A DNA stretch of 64,000 nucleotides from Yponomeuta sedellus (lineage: Eukaryota > Arthropoda > Insecta > Lepidoptera > Yponomeutidae): assembly GCA_934045075.1 (NCBI GenBank), contig OW203725.1, positions 14,444,269 to 14,508,268 of the forward strand, in the 5' to 3' direction. Positions within the stretch are counted from its first letter, which is position 1; the number at the start of each line of letters is the position of its first letter. The position numbers were made by a program, and so were the translations under genes. Below the pieces are notes generated by a model. That model made no database searches. It was not told where the DNA came from and saw nothing but the letters and a program-made list of their open reading frames with translations. Positions 40,016-50,179 of this stretch are shown here, piece by piece.

Positions 40016-40190
40016 GTCAGATGTCGCTGCCTGTACGTAATACAGAGAATATTGTAAAGAGGTTCGAAATTTCACTGATGCCGTGAGTCGCCCATTGGCT
40101 CAATTGGTAGAGCGCTGGTACGGATAGCCAGAGGTTGCGGGTTCGAATCCCGGCATGGGTGAAATTTTTAGCCTCTAAATAGGTTTTTAC
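40016..40190 (+). repeat. tRNA-derived SINE, best copy
   Basis: The unit starts gtcagatgtcgctgcctg, passes through the tRNA-like head at 40090-40160, and ends gcctctaaataggttttt. The head has box A (tggctcaattggtagagc) and box B (gggttcgaatcccgg). The loop ACGGATA lacks the invariant T33, and the same head recurs at three other sites, so it is a SINE and not a tRNA gene. Other copies are 32970-33640, 57030-57186 and 57298-57400. Confidence 0.8.
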
Positions 40191-40367
40191 ATAATGTAGT
40201 AATTAATACCTAAACTGAAATAAAAGTGTACCTATCTATCTTGTGATTGTAAACGTTTTTTTTTTGCATTTAGTCATTTCCTCGCTGAGGTGGAATGAAA
40301 AGTTACGTGTTGCACTCGAGTGCAAAGATTTTTCACCTCGTGCTCTTTTGATTCCCTCGCTAACGCT

Positions 40368-40742
40368 CAGGAGATCTATTTTTGAATTACTCGTATGAAA
40401 TTGTATCGTCGAATGCGACATAAGTCACACTCGTCTTCTAAGTCGCACGATCTTGTTTTTCCGTATTTTTGAATCGTTCGCCTGAAGTGTTGCCAGTACC
40501 ATTTGAAGTATTGTATTTTATCCGTTCCACGCAGAAATTACAAGAACCGGAAACTACTGTAACGGAAACGGAACGTAAAATATTTCGTTTTATTGGCTGT
40601 TTACATGAAAAATCTTTGCCTTTAGTTGCAAAACTAACAAAACACTGTCATAGATGTTAATAATAACACTTTGGTTTGTTTTTGTTCGAAAATGTCGAAA
40701 CAAAAAATCAATTCTACACAAAAGCACAAACTCCTCGATTTG
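40368..40742. repeat. Truncated third copy of the 550-bp MITE
   Basis: It matches the first two thirds of each unit at 36371-37474, starting caggagatctatttttgaat and stopping after cacaaactcctcgatttg. At 40743 it joins reverse-transcriptase sequence directly, so its end coincides with the pol deletion. Confidence 0.85.
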
Positions 40743-42057
40743 CTTTCGAACAAATTTTTTGCAGGTTCACCATGTGCTCCTGTAAAGATGTCGAAAAAAC
40801 TAGGATGTCATCAAGATAGACAATGCAAATAACGTTCTGTAGGCCTCTAAGGACGTTATCCATGACCCTTTGAAAGGTTGACGGAGAATTTTTGAGAACC
40901 ATGAGCATTCGCAAAAATTCAAAATGGCCTATACCATCTGAAACGCTAAATCCTGTTTTGTGAATATCGTCTGGGTCCATTTCGACCTGATAAAAGCCGC
41001 TAGCCAAGTCCAATTTCGTAAAATATTGGCACTTGCCTAGTTTGTCGAGAATGTCCGTTATATTGGGGATAGGGTATCTATCGTTAATTGTTTTCTCGTT
41101 AAGGTTTTGGAAGTCAACTACCAATCTCCATTTAACTTTTCCGGATGCGTCCGCTTTTTTGGGAACAATGCAGATTGGGGCACTCCAAGCGGAAGAAGAT
41201 GGTCGAATGATACCTTGTTCAAGCATTTTTTGAATCTGCGTTTTTACTTCGTTTCTATAGACAAAAGGGTATCTGTATGTCATGGAGTGTACGGGATTTT
41301 CATCCGTAGTTTTAATTTTATGCTTTATCTAGTTGGTAAAAGTCAGCACTTCGTCTTCTAAATAGAAAACGTCGGCATACTGTTTGCAGAGCGCAATTAA
41401 ATTAGCCTTCTCTTCTTCATTTAAATGATCTAAGCGTAACCGCGATAAGACGTCTCGTGTTCGGTCTGTAGTCTCGTCCGTCGGTAAAGTCCGTTCGCTA
41501 AATACATGTGCGCTTAAAGGTTCCGAAAGGGAAAAAATCGCGTCACTACTCGTCGGATTGGTTACTTCGACAAACGCTTTGCCACTTGTGGCTGTGGATA
41601 GACAATCCGAGATGTTACAGTCACAAACTGTGATTTGTTCTATGGAAATTTCTCCTTCTGGGACAGTTGTAGGCACTCTTATTAGTTGAGTGGAGTGTGC
41701 CGGTATGACTGCCTCAAATAAGTTTGTATTGTTTCGTGATTCATGCATGTGAATTGGGTTCGAAGCAAATTGCGTAATGAATGCTCGGGACGTAAGGTCG
41801 ATTTTTGACTGCCACTGTTCAATTAAGTCACATCCGATAAGACCGTCGAAAAATTCGTGGAGGCGATAGACGAACATTTTGATCGGAGTTTCGTCGTTAA
41901 GTTCCTCAAAACATGGAATAGTGATAGAAAAATCGTTTTTAGTGGTTGCATGGATGTTAGTCACAATAAATGGGTCATAGTCCAGTGGAAAGTTTTGATA
42001 AAAAGCTTCTACAGCTTCAGGGCTTATAAATGATTGGTTAGCGCCTGTATCAATCAA
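40743..42057 (-). pseudogene. Errantivirus pol: protease and partial reverse transcriptase
   Basis: The protease is marked by LIDTGANQSFIS near the start and LIGCDLIEQW later. The reverse transcriptase has WSAPICIVPKK, WRLVVDFQNLNEKTINDRYP, FTKLDLASGFYQVEM and the catalytic YLDD in CIVYLDDILVFS. A nonsense codon, TAG, lies near 41328-41330 between the two parts; otherwise they share one frame. The coding stops at 40743, soon after YLDD, where MITE sequence begins. The thumb, RNase H and integrase are absent. Confidence 0.88.
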
Positions 42058-42172
42058 AAGTTTCAGGGGTGGGTTAGCTATCTGTATGTAAGGTAGCTGT
42101 CATTTGTGTTGCACATTTAGTTCTATACGGGTGCATTCGCATTCGTACGTTGACAAAAATTTTGCTCTAAGT

Positions 42173-43306
42173 CTACATAGTTGGAGGGAGTACTTTCCGC
42201 GTTTGTGTTTCGGGCGCGTACTCGTCAAAAGAGCATTGATAGTCAAAGCCTGATTCAGCTGGGTACTCGTGTTCATACTCGCAGGGCACTTCAGAGTATG
42301 TTTCGTTCATATGGAGCTGTCTCTGTGGGGCTAAAGTTCTAGCTACAGGGTGACTCACGCCACTCATGGGCTGAGGGAATCTTTGTTGAGATGGATATTG
42401 CCGGGGTGGTATTTTGAAACCGGTCGACATGTTAGATCGAGGTAATGCCTTCATCACTTGTTGCGTCCTCGAAGGACCTTGCGCTTGAACATGTGATGCA
42501 TAATTGTTCATTGCGGGATTAAAGGTTCTTGCATAATTCGCTGGGAATTGTGGAGGTGGTGGGCCCTGATTAGGTTGGTTGGGCATTCTGAAATTAGCTG
42601 GTGAGGGTGGGCTAAATTGAGATGGTTTTTGTAAAGGCTGACTGAACTGTGCAGGCTGAAAACTTTTAATAGCTTGCGTTTGGCTCCTACTTTGAAGGTA
42701 CATTACGTTGAGTTCTTCCTGTGCAAATTCTAACGCCTGTTCTAAAGAGGACGGCTTCATGCATCTAATGCGTGATCCTAGTGGCTCACGTAGGCTGCGA
42801 GTGTAAGTTTGCAAAGCCAATTTCTTATAAAAGCGCGTTTAGCTTCCACAGTAGTTGAAATAGTTTCGTGGAGCTCAACGTACGTCATGATCACACTTAA
42901 TAAGTTCTGTACTTTTTCATAAAATACGTGGGGTGTGTCCTGGCCTTGGGTGATCAAGGACAGATCGGTGTATAGCGCTGATTCGTCACGATGGTCGGAG
43001 AACGTGTTAATTAATGCGTTTCTTATTCCGTTCCAATCACTTGGAATTCCATTGGTCGCAAGCGTTCGGGCGGCAGGCCCGGTTATCTTATTTAATATCC
43101 CGTTAAGCAAAGAGGAATTATTCAACTCGTGCCCGGGTGTTAAGCAATTGTAATTGACGATAAGTTGGTCACAAATGTTCAGGAATCGAACCAGAACATT
43201 ACTATTCCCATCAAATTCAGAAAACAAGTCTCAAAGCTTTATAGATTTTATCGGTGTTGTCTACAAATGGCACTGCCCCATTCTCTGGTTGGTTTGACTG
43301 CGTCAT
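42173..43306 (-). pseudogene. Errantivirus gag
   Basis: The ATG at 43306 opens MTQSNQPENGAVPF. The frame then changes near 43230 into LFSEFDGNSNVLVRFL, the capsid start typical of errantivirus Gag, and again near 42800 into the C-terminal part. The latter is Pro/Gln-rich (FQPAQFSQPLQKPSQF; PPSPANFRMPNQPNQ) and lacks a zinc knuckle, as is usual in this group. The two frame changes prevent a single product. A stop separates gag from pol, as expected where ribosomal frameshifting would operate. Confidence 0.85.
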
Positions 43307-43834
43307 TGTTAAGCCTTTTTCAATTTCAGAAATAGGTTCTAAGAGATCTATGTTACGTCGGGAATCCCTTAACACTTTACGAATTTCTCGTCTATCATAG
43401 GGTGATATACCCTTTCCTTTCCTTGGGAAGAAAATTTTGACAATTATCTAATCAAATCAAAGGTAATAAAATATATTTTTTATATAATTTAAATTACAGA
43501 CATAAAGAGAAAAAAAAATCTCCAATTTCACCATACGATATGGCGTTAAAGCTACTTAATTAATCTTATCTAAGGGAAAAAGGACTGGCAACCAAGAGGA
43601 AATGCGTACTTCAATGTAATTGATGATGAGTACTCGTTGAGACGAAGAACTATCAATCTATCACTCACATAAGCAGCATCTCTGGATCGCCGTTGATCAC
43701 CGAAGTTTGGGTGACGTCCTGGGTCCTTCCAACAGCCTGGGTCCTCGTAGATCCTGGATAGCGAACTCGTCGGCAAAACGACTATCAGGATGCGAGTTTT
43801 CACGGCGATTCGCGATTCACACACTGACTTCACT

Positions 43835-43852
43835 ATCCTACCGGCTGCGCCA
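43835..43852 (-). other. Primer binding site, tRNA-Ser type
   Basis: TGGCGCAGCCGGTAGGAT on the minus strand, next to and sharing one base with the 5' LTR. One base differs from the TGGCGCAGTCGGTAGGAT I know from errantiviruses. Confidence 0.88.
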
Positions 43853-44173
43853 AATATGGACTTGGCCGTCGGAGAGGATTTTTAAAAAACAAGACAAAGT
43901 TCAACTCGATGTTGATTTAATTAATTCTCGATTGAATTACAATAAATTATTGTATTAAATTAAATACTAAGTTATTCTATTGATCACGATGATCAGGGAT
44001 GTCCTCGCGCTACCAGCGGTGGTGCGGCAAAGGCGTCGGGGCTGCTCGCGAAGACCTCACATTGAGTGATTGCTTGCTCAGCATCTAGATTTGGCAATCC
44101 TTCTGATGATTCATATTATATTGGGAATCTGCCTTTGTTATATTGCAAGCGGTACAGGTACGGACTCGTAACA
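43852..44173 (-). repeat. 5' LTR of the errantivirus
   Basis: 322 bp; the outer edge (TGTTACGAG on the minus strand) abuts the target duplication cagc. Confidence 0.93.
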
Positions 44174-44177
44174 CAGC

Positions 44178-44516
44178 TGTCAATAATTATTGTAGGTTAT
44201 CTCTTGTTTTTTTATGTTTGTTGTATAGCCATTGGCACTATAAAAAGAAATAGACGGCTCATGCACAACGTTGTTAGATGTCCACACACAGCACGGCTTG
44301 TACAGAAATGAGGCGGCAAATTTCATACAATTAGATATATAAAGATAATAAAGATATGTTATTTTATAAGGGTTACGCTTGCGTATTTCCATAACTCCAT
44401 ATAAAAACACTAATAAATGCAACAAATAAATATTTCTCCACTTTTCGAGAATTGCTCCGGAAAAAAAACTGGTATCACTGCGGTATTTGACATCCAAATT
44501 TGTAAGTACCTAAATA
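44178..44516. other. Host flank between errantivirus and LINE B
   Basis: No gene or repeat recognised. It ends at the target duplication of LINE B. Confidence 0.4.
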
Positions 44517-44579
44517 AAGAAAAGTTTGATTTTTTTTTTTTTTATAGTTCGTCCCACAAGGAACCGGCTAAGGTCTTAG

Positions 44580-44815
44580 ACCATGCTGCCACGTCTTTGG
44601 TTTTTGTTCTTCATTATGAGTTTTTGGGAGGTTAGTCTTCAGTATAATATATTTTTCATGCTGCCATGTCTTTGGTTTCTATTCTTCATTATGAATTTTT
44701 GGGAAGTTAAAGTCTTCAGTAATATATTTTTCATGCTGCCACGTCTTTGGTTTCTGTTCTTCATTATGAATTTTTGGGAGGTTAAAGTCTTCAGTAATAT
44801 ATTATCGTCTTCAGT
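44580..44815 (-). repeat. ~75-bp tandem repeat, about three units, in the LINE B 3' UTR
   Basis: The words ccatgctgcca/catgctgccacg, gtctttggttt and cttcattatgaatttttggg recur with a period of 75-77 bp starting near 44581, 44658 and 44733. A partial unit ends near 44820. Confidence 0.9.
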
Positions 44816-45086
44816 TTTCATTATATAAAATGTCCAATCCAATTTTAGTAAAATCCGTGTAATTTTACGTCGTGTCCGTCGAATTAGTCAATCCGTGATT
44901 TTAAGTCAATTAAGGCAACACATACTCTCTTCTTTTTTGGTCGAAATCGAAACGTCAAAACAAACAAACCAAAAATATTACATAACCTTACAAATTCTAA
45001 ATATTATGTACAAGTCCATTTAGAAAATATTTTACACGGCTAAAAGTCGTATTCGAGTATTAAACAAAATCAATATACAAGAAAAA

Positions 45087-48000
45087 CTAAATCTGTCCTA
45101 CAGTGTTAATTATGAATCTGAACAAAGACAAAAATGTGGAAGTATTTACAAGAAGAGCCTGAATGGAGCGCGGCACTGACACTGGACTGCTATAGATTTC
45201 AATCAGCTCATCCATTAGCACAAGGCGCTGGATGCCAAAGGATGGGCATTCGAAGAATAGATGATGTAAGGATTGCTCAGTTTGGGAGCTGCAATGGTCA
45301 CAGAACGGACTCTGAACCATTTTTAACCGGAACAGATGATAGTTTAGATTACAATGATCAAAACGAAGCCTTGAAATAGTAGTGTAATATTTCCTATGAA
45401 TGTAAGTATTGTTTTTACAAAACCAGGGCATGCTACCAATGGGAACATTGAATGAAGCATACCATAAGCCTTTATTTTCAGCTTGAACTGTGTAGTTCCA
45501 GTGTCTTTTCCAGATATCTATAGATCTTTTCTTTAGAAGAGAGATTACATCTGTCCAGGGAACAGAAACATTAAGATTATAGCTGGAGTCTGGAATAGTA
45601 TCTGCATTATTTGTAATTGCTCTAGCCAAAAAATCAGCCCTTTCATTTCCTGCTACACCAACATGTGAAGGAACCCACACAAATGAAACATCTATGTTAT
45701 GAATAAGAAACAAATCTAACCACTCCTGCTTGATTAAAGAAATTAAATAATTTGTATTAGCTTTGAATCTATTATTTTTGAGATTTTCCAGAACACTCAT
45801 ACTATCACTGACAATTACATATTTATAACATCCATCACTTTTATTATTGATATTTTTTAGGGCTGCTAGTATAGCCACGGCTTCTGCTGTGAATATACTA
45901 ATGTTTGAATTTATTTTATGACCAGTGCCTAAATTAAAAAAGCCATCAAAGAAAGCAAACGAGACAGCATTATCAGTTTTGGACCCATCAGTATAGAGGA
46001 ATCTACAATCATCAGTGAACTCTGAAAGTTTGTTGTACACATCTTGTTTGGTGCATAGATTGTGATCAATTAATATATTTATTGCAGGAAATTTACTAAG
46101 AAAATTTCCCTGATAACAAGGAAGGAGAGGGGATTTATAAATCTGTAATGTTTCCAGAAAATTAATGTACTGAGCAAAGCCCTGAAGGATATAAAGAGAA
46201 TTTGGAGGAGAATTCATCAAGCTCAGCAATAAGTAATTATTTCTCTTACTATATAATTTTAATAAAAATCTTTCTTTCAGATAAGTAAATTTAATAGCTA
46301 ATGGAGGGAGTTTGCACTCCACCTGCATTAGATTTATAGGAGTACTTTTAAATAATCCTGTGATGAGTCTCAAGTTTTTATTTTGAATTTTATCCAAGGC
46401 ATTCACCAATCTACTGTCACCACCAAAACAAAGAAAACCATATTCAAAATGACTACGAACCAATGATTTGTACAGAAGTAACAATATTTTCGGATCTGCT
46501 CCCCACGAAATCCTGCACAAAGATTTCAAAATATTATGGGCCTTATTGGCTCTTAAACTTAGCAATTCAACATATTTTTTCCAAGACATATTGTGAGTAA
46601 AGATAATACCTAAAAACTTAGCCTCTTGAGAAACAGGAATGGGGACTTTGTTGTAGAATACAGAAGGAATATTATTACTAGCTTTACCAAATACAACCAC
46701 TTTAGATTTTAATGCATTTATATCAAGATTCAGATAGGTGAAGTATGTAGACAACCCTTTTAAAGATTTGTTAAGAATTTCACTGATGTTTTTTAATTTT
46801 TTTCCAGATGCATAAACAACCAAGTCGTCAGCAAATTGAAGATTTTTGACTTCAGAACCCAAAATGAGATTTAAACGGCGGATATATAAGAGGAAAATTA
46901 ATGGAGAAAGTATTCCGCCTTGACAAACACCAACAGAAGCGAATCGTGGACCATAAAGATTACCATTATATTTTACATAGACTTCCCTCTCAGTAAGAAA
47001 ATTATGAATCCAATTAACAATTTTATTTGGGATCCCGATGGAAAGTAACTCAACACAAAGAATGTCGACATTGACACTATTAAATGCTCCAGACACATCA
47101 AAAAACACCGACATCAAATAATATTTTTTATTTAAACTATTTTGTATGTCAAGCTGCAGCTGACAGATGCTTTCACGAGCTGATGTTCCTCTTCGAAAGC
47201 CAAATTGATTAGAAGGTAAAATACTATTTTGTTCTACATAAAATTCCAACCTTTGTTTTATCAGTTGTTCAAAAACTTTGCCTATGCAAGATGTCAAAGC
47301 AATAGGACGGTAGGAATCTGGATTTGATCGAGGCTTATCTGGCTTTAATATGGGCACTAAACAATCGGACTTCCATGAGTGGGGAATCTCGTTGCTCAAC
47401 CATAGGTTATTTAATATTTCAAGCAAAATCTGTAAGCTATTTTTACTAAGCCTTTTTAACATTATATAAGGAATACCATCCAGACCAAATGCGCCATCTT
47501 TTCTCGAGAGAATAGCTGATATTAATTCTTCAATTGAGAAAGATTTTATCATAAAATTATTTGCAGGATTTGTTTCATTGTCCGGGGAAAATTTTGGTTT
47601 ATTATTTACATGGTCGGGTGTATACTTTTGCAAAAAATCTTGTATCCAACTATCATTGTCATTATTAAAAGAGTAAGTTTTGTTGAATTTACGCATACAA
47701 TTCCAGATTATTGACAGAGGTGTACATCGATTGAAGGAGCTACACAGTTCAATCCAGCTATTAGATCTTTCCATTTTTAACAAAAGTTTTTTATGTGCTT
47801 GTAATTTTTTAAATTCAATGTAAGATTGATCTGAAGGATTATTTTTAAAGTTAATATAGGCAAGTTTGGAATTTTCTACAGCTTCTGAACATTTTTTATT
47901 CCACCAAGGAAGAGAGAGCTTCTTGCGTATCAGTCTACGACGAGAGTTGATAGCACCAAAAGAAGAAGAAACAGAATTACGATTTGTAAGAGAGTCATTA

Positions 48001-48857
48001 ACTACATTATGCAATATGTTACAAAAACTGTTATATGCTGTCAACGGAGTGTAATTTTCAACCTGAAAATCAGACAGTTGTGTGTCTACATATTGTTCAT
48101 ATAATGTCCAATTGATCATTTTAAAGTTAGGATAGATGGGCAAAGGATTAGCACCATTGCTGTTTACAAGACCATCATCATTAATACTATTATTTACAAA
48201 AACCTTAATAATTACAGGAAGATGGTAGCTGCCAAGAGGATCATTATGTACAGACCAATCGCAAGACAGAGCCAGTGATGGGGAAGCCAGTGTTAAATCC
48301 AAAGCATTGGGACGCCATGTCAAGGAGCCCACAGTAGTAACCTCGCCGGAATTCAAAACAACCAAATTTTTTTCATCAATAATTTCCAAAATATCTCTTC
48401 CTCTAGGATTAATAGAATGGCACCCCCACAAAGTATGGTGTGCATTAAAATCACCTGCAAATAACATGGGTTCGGGTATTGACTCTATTATTGACTGAAA
48501 TTTAAGTTTATCAAAAGATGGGACACAGTTTGTAGGACAGTAAAAACTTACAATACTCATTTCTTTATTATTTACAGATATCCTTACACAAATGTTTTGT
48601 AAGGAGTTGTCCGAATATGTATTAATTTTTTTATAATTTAAACTATTATGTATTAAAATTGCTACACCATTATGTTTATTACCAATATCGTTTCTTTCTA
48701 TTCGATATCCTTTTATGTTAAAATCTTTAATAGGAGTTAGCCAAGTCTCTGATATTATTGCTACATGTATATCGTTTTCATAAAGAAATTGTGTTAATAG
48801 AAATTTATTGCTAATAATACTCTGGGAGTTCCACTGCATAATATTAAGTTGATCCAT
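45087..48857 (-). CDS. LINE B ORF2: endonuclease, reverse transcriptase, RNase H
   Basis: A 1256-residue polyprotein. Endonuclease: MQWNSQSIISNK, IISETWL, FAGDFNAHHTLWG and GSYHLPV. Reverse transcriptase: YRPIALTSCIGKVFEQL, QFGFRRGTSARES, FFDVSGAFNSVN, GVCQGGILSPL and the catalytic FADD near residue 677 (Phe in place of the commoner Tyr). RNase H: YTDGSKTDNAV near 955, FTAEAVAI, VSDSMSVL and WVPSHVGVAGNERAD near 1064. C-terminal zinc finger: CDHC...HHLFFEC near 1190. No stop or frameshift is present. It starts 14 bases before the ORF1 stop. Confidence 0.97.
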   Translation of the reverse strand: MDQLNIMQWNSQSIISNKFLLTQFLYENDIHVAIISETWLTPIKDFNIKGYRIERNDIGNKHNGVAILIHNSLNYKKINTYSDNSLQNICVRISVNNKEMSIVSFYCPTNCVPSFDKLKFQSIIESIPEPMLFAGDFNAHHTLWGCHSINPRGRDILEIIDEKNLVVLNSGEVTTVGSLTWRPNALDLTLASPSLALSCDWSVHNDPLGSYHLPVIIKVFVNNSINDDGLVNSNGANPLPIYPNFKMINWTLYEQYVDTQLSDFQVENYTPLTAYNSFCNILHNVVNDSLTNRNSVSSSFGAINSRRRLIRKKLSLPWWNKKCSEAVENSKLAYINFKNNPSDQSYIEFKKLQAHKKLLLKMERSNSWIELCSSFNRCTPLSIIWNCMRKFNKTYSFNNDNDSWIQDFLQKYTPDHVNNKPKFSPDNETNPANNFMIKSFSIEELISAILSRKDGAFGLDGIPYIMLKRLSKNSLQILLEILNNLWLSNEIPHSWKSDCLVPILKPDKPRSNPDSYRPIALTSCIGKVFEQLIKQRLEFYVEQNSILPSNQFGFRRGTSARESICQLQLDIQNSLNKKYYLMSVFFDVSGAFNSVNVDILCVELLSIGIPNKIVNWIHNFLTEREVYVKYNGNLYGPRFASVGVCQGGILSPLIFLLYIRRLNLILGSEVKNLQFADDLVVYASGKKLKNISEILNKSLKGLSTYFTYLNLDINALKSKVVVFGKASNNIPSVFYNKVPIPVSQEAKFLGIIFTHNMSWKKYVELLSLRANKAHNILKSLCRISWGADPKILLLLYKSLVRSHFEYGFLCFGGDSRLVNALDKIQNKNLRLITGLFKSTPINLMQVECKLPPLAIKFTYLKERFLLKLYSKRNNYLLLSLMNSPPNSLYILQGFAQYINFLETLQIYKSPLLPCYQGNFLSKFPAINILIDHNLCTKQDVYNKLSEFTDDCRFLYTDGSKTDNAVSFAFFDGFFNLGTGHKINSNISIFTAEAVAILAALKNINNKSDGCYKYVIVSDSMSVLENLKNNRFKANTNYLISLIKQEWLDLFLIHNIDVSFVWVPSHVGVAGNERADFLARAITNNADTIPDSSYNLNVSVPWTDVISLLKKRSIDIWKRHWNYTVQAENKGLWYASFNVPIGSMPWFCKNNTYIHRKYYTTISRLRFDHCNLNYHLFRLKMVQSPFCDHCSSQTEQSLHHLFFECPSFGIQRLVLMDELIEIYSSPVSVPRSIQALLVNTSTFLSLFRFIINTVGQI

Positions 48858-49938
48858 TGTTAGAAGAAGTGGTATTTCTTACAGTTTGTGCTAAGATTTC
48901 TTTTATTGATGTAGAGTTGATTGGGGTGTTTTTCTGATTTGTAACTATTTTTGTAATTGCTTGAATGAGTATGTTCATGAAAAAATCTGATTTCGTTAAA
49001 TTTTGAATTTGTGTTTCGATGTTCGATTTTGTTAATTGGGGGAAGGAGTTTTCACTGAATAAATCTGAGTATGTGACGGCCCTTGACTTAATTTTGTTTT
49101 CCTCTATTTTCAATTTTTTTTGTGGACATGTGTTAGAGATAGCTATGTGATTGCCTCCGCAGTTGCAGCATTTCGCGTTTTTAGGATCCTCTTTACATGT
49201 TTTAAAATGGTGATTTTCTGTGCAGATCGAGCACACAACCGAATTTCGGCAGTATTTGGCAATGTGGCCAAACTTCATGCACTGAAGACATTGCTTTACT
49301 GGTGGTATATAAGCGCTTACCTCGTGTCTCCAAGAATCGAGATAGACGTACTGAGGCAATTCAGTGGATGCAAAAGTTACCGCGACTGTCTGAGTGGGAA
49401 GATGTGACACGTCGCCGTCGTCACTCCGCACCCGACGCATGAAACGTCTCACTTGAATTACATTTCGAGAGCTGCCAATCAACGAGAAGATTTGTTTGTT
49501 GGAAAGGTCAGTAGGGACTGAGGTAAGAACCCCAGTCGCTTCAGTGTCGCTAGCCGGTATAGTGGCCTTCAGGTCTAGTTCGTCGAGTAATTTTTTATTC
49601 TGCATAAACACATTTGCGTTGTTTGACAAATCGAACGTAATGCCAATCTTGAATTTATTTACTGACTTCAGATGTAGAATGCCAGTGACGCAGAATTTGC
49701 GTATGGCATGGGAGAGAGCTAGCCTGTCTTTGTCGGAAAACGGTTTTTCATTTTCGTGTGACACGAACACTATGTATTCCGATTTTTTACTGTTTTCAGG
49801 ATACCTCCTAGAGTACCCTGGAACCTTAAAAACATTGTACTTCCTGGAGGAGTCATCATCCGAGTCCGAAGTGTCCATAGCTGGTGATGATCGCTCGTCA
49901 GGGGGATCAGTTTTTTTCCGCTTCTTTCCCGCCCCCAT
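48844..49938 (-). CDS. LINE B ORF1: Gag-like RNA-binding protein
   Basis: 364 residues. The N-terminus is basic then Ser/Asp-rich (MGAGKKRKKTDPPDERSS). The middle corresponds to the RRM-like core of LINE A ORF1 (VNKFKIGITFDLS; GVLTSVPTDLS). Three zinc knuckles follow: CLQCMKFGHIAKYC, CSICTENHHFKTC and CCNCGGNHIAISNTC. The first ATG in frame at 49938 follows a short 5' UTR. The stop at 48844-48846 falls within ORF2. Confidence 0.95.
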   Translation of the reverse strand: MGAGKKRKKTDPPDERSSPAMDTSDSDDDSSRKYNVFKVPGYSRRYPENSKKSEYIVFVSHENEKPFSDKDRLALSHAIRKFCVTGILHLKSVNKFKIGITFDLSNNANVFMQNKKLLDELDLKATIPASDTEATGVLTSVPTDLSNKQIFSLIGSSRNVIQVRRFMRRVRSDDGDVSHLPTQTVAVTFASTELPQYVYLDSWRHEVSAYIPPVKQCLQCMKFGHIAKYCRNSVVCSICTENHHFKTCKEDPKNAKCCNCGGNHIAISNTCPQKKLKIEENKIKSRAVTYSDLFSENSFPQLTKSNIETQIQNLTKSDFFMNILIQAITKIVTNQKNTPINSTSIKEILAQTVRNTTSSNNGST

Positions 49939-50179
49939 CTTCTAATTACAATATGTACAAACTTGTCTACCAACTATATGTACAATTCACTTTGTATTTA
50001 CAGAGAAATATAAAAGTTATCAATTTATTGAAAATTGTTCAAATTTCGCCGCCTTTACTCATCCAAGGTTCCCGCGCTTTTTTTTTTTTTTCAAGAAAAG
50101 TTTGAGTTACTAAAACACTAAAAAAAACTAAAAAAAAAAAGAAAAGTAAACAAAACCTAATAAGGAAAAATATCACGAA

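Larger units (their letters stand above)
38410..44173 (-). mobile_element. Errantivirus (env-bearing Gypsy element), deleted and rearranged
   Basis: LTRs of 320 and 322 bp (38410-38729 and 43852-44173) are nearly identical. A 4-bp direct repeat, cagc, flanks the element at 38406-38409 and 44174-44177. The primer site TGGCGCAGCCGGTAGGAT next to the 5' LTR is of the tRNA-Ser type used by errantiviruses such as gypsy and TED. A purine tract, AGGAGGGGAGA, precedes the 3' LTR. gag, protease, part of reverse transcriptase and the C-terminal part of env are present in order. The rest of pol and the start of env are missing, and the gap (about 39700-40742) holds a SINE and a MITE copy. Several frames are broken, so it cannot replicate by itself. 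Confidence 0.93.
44530..50092 (-). mobile_element. LINE B: full-length I-group non-LTR retrotransposon
   Basis: About 5.56 kb. A 13-bp target duplication, aagaaaagtttga, lies at 44517-44529 and 50093-50105. The 3' poly(A) tail is the T run at 44530-44543. The 3' UTR is about 540 bp and contains tandem ~75-bp repeats. ORF1 (48844-49938) and ORF2 (45087-48857) are both intact. The architecture equals LINE A, but sequence similarity is moderate, so it is a separate family. Intact frames and a perfect target duplication indicate a recent insertion. Confidence 0.95.

Noticed and set aside
40090..40160. A tRNA gene (GGA-like loop)
   Set aside because: The anticodon loop lacks T33, the acceptor stem has a mismatch, and the same head with flanking sequence recurs at 33 kb and twice at 57 kb, so it is a SINE.
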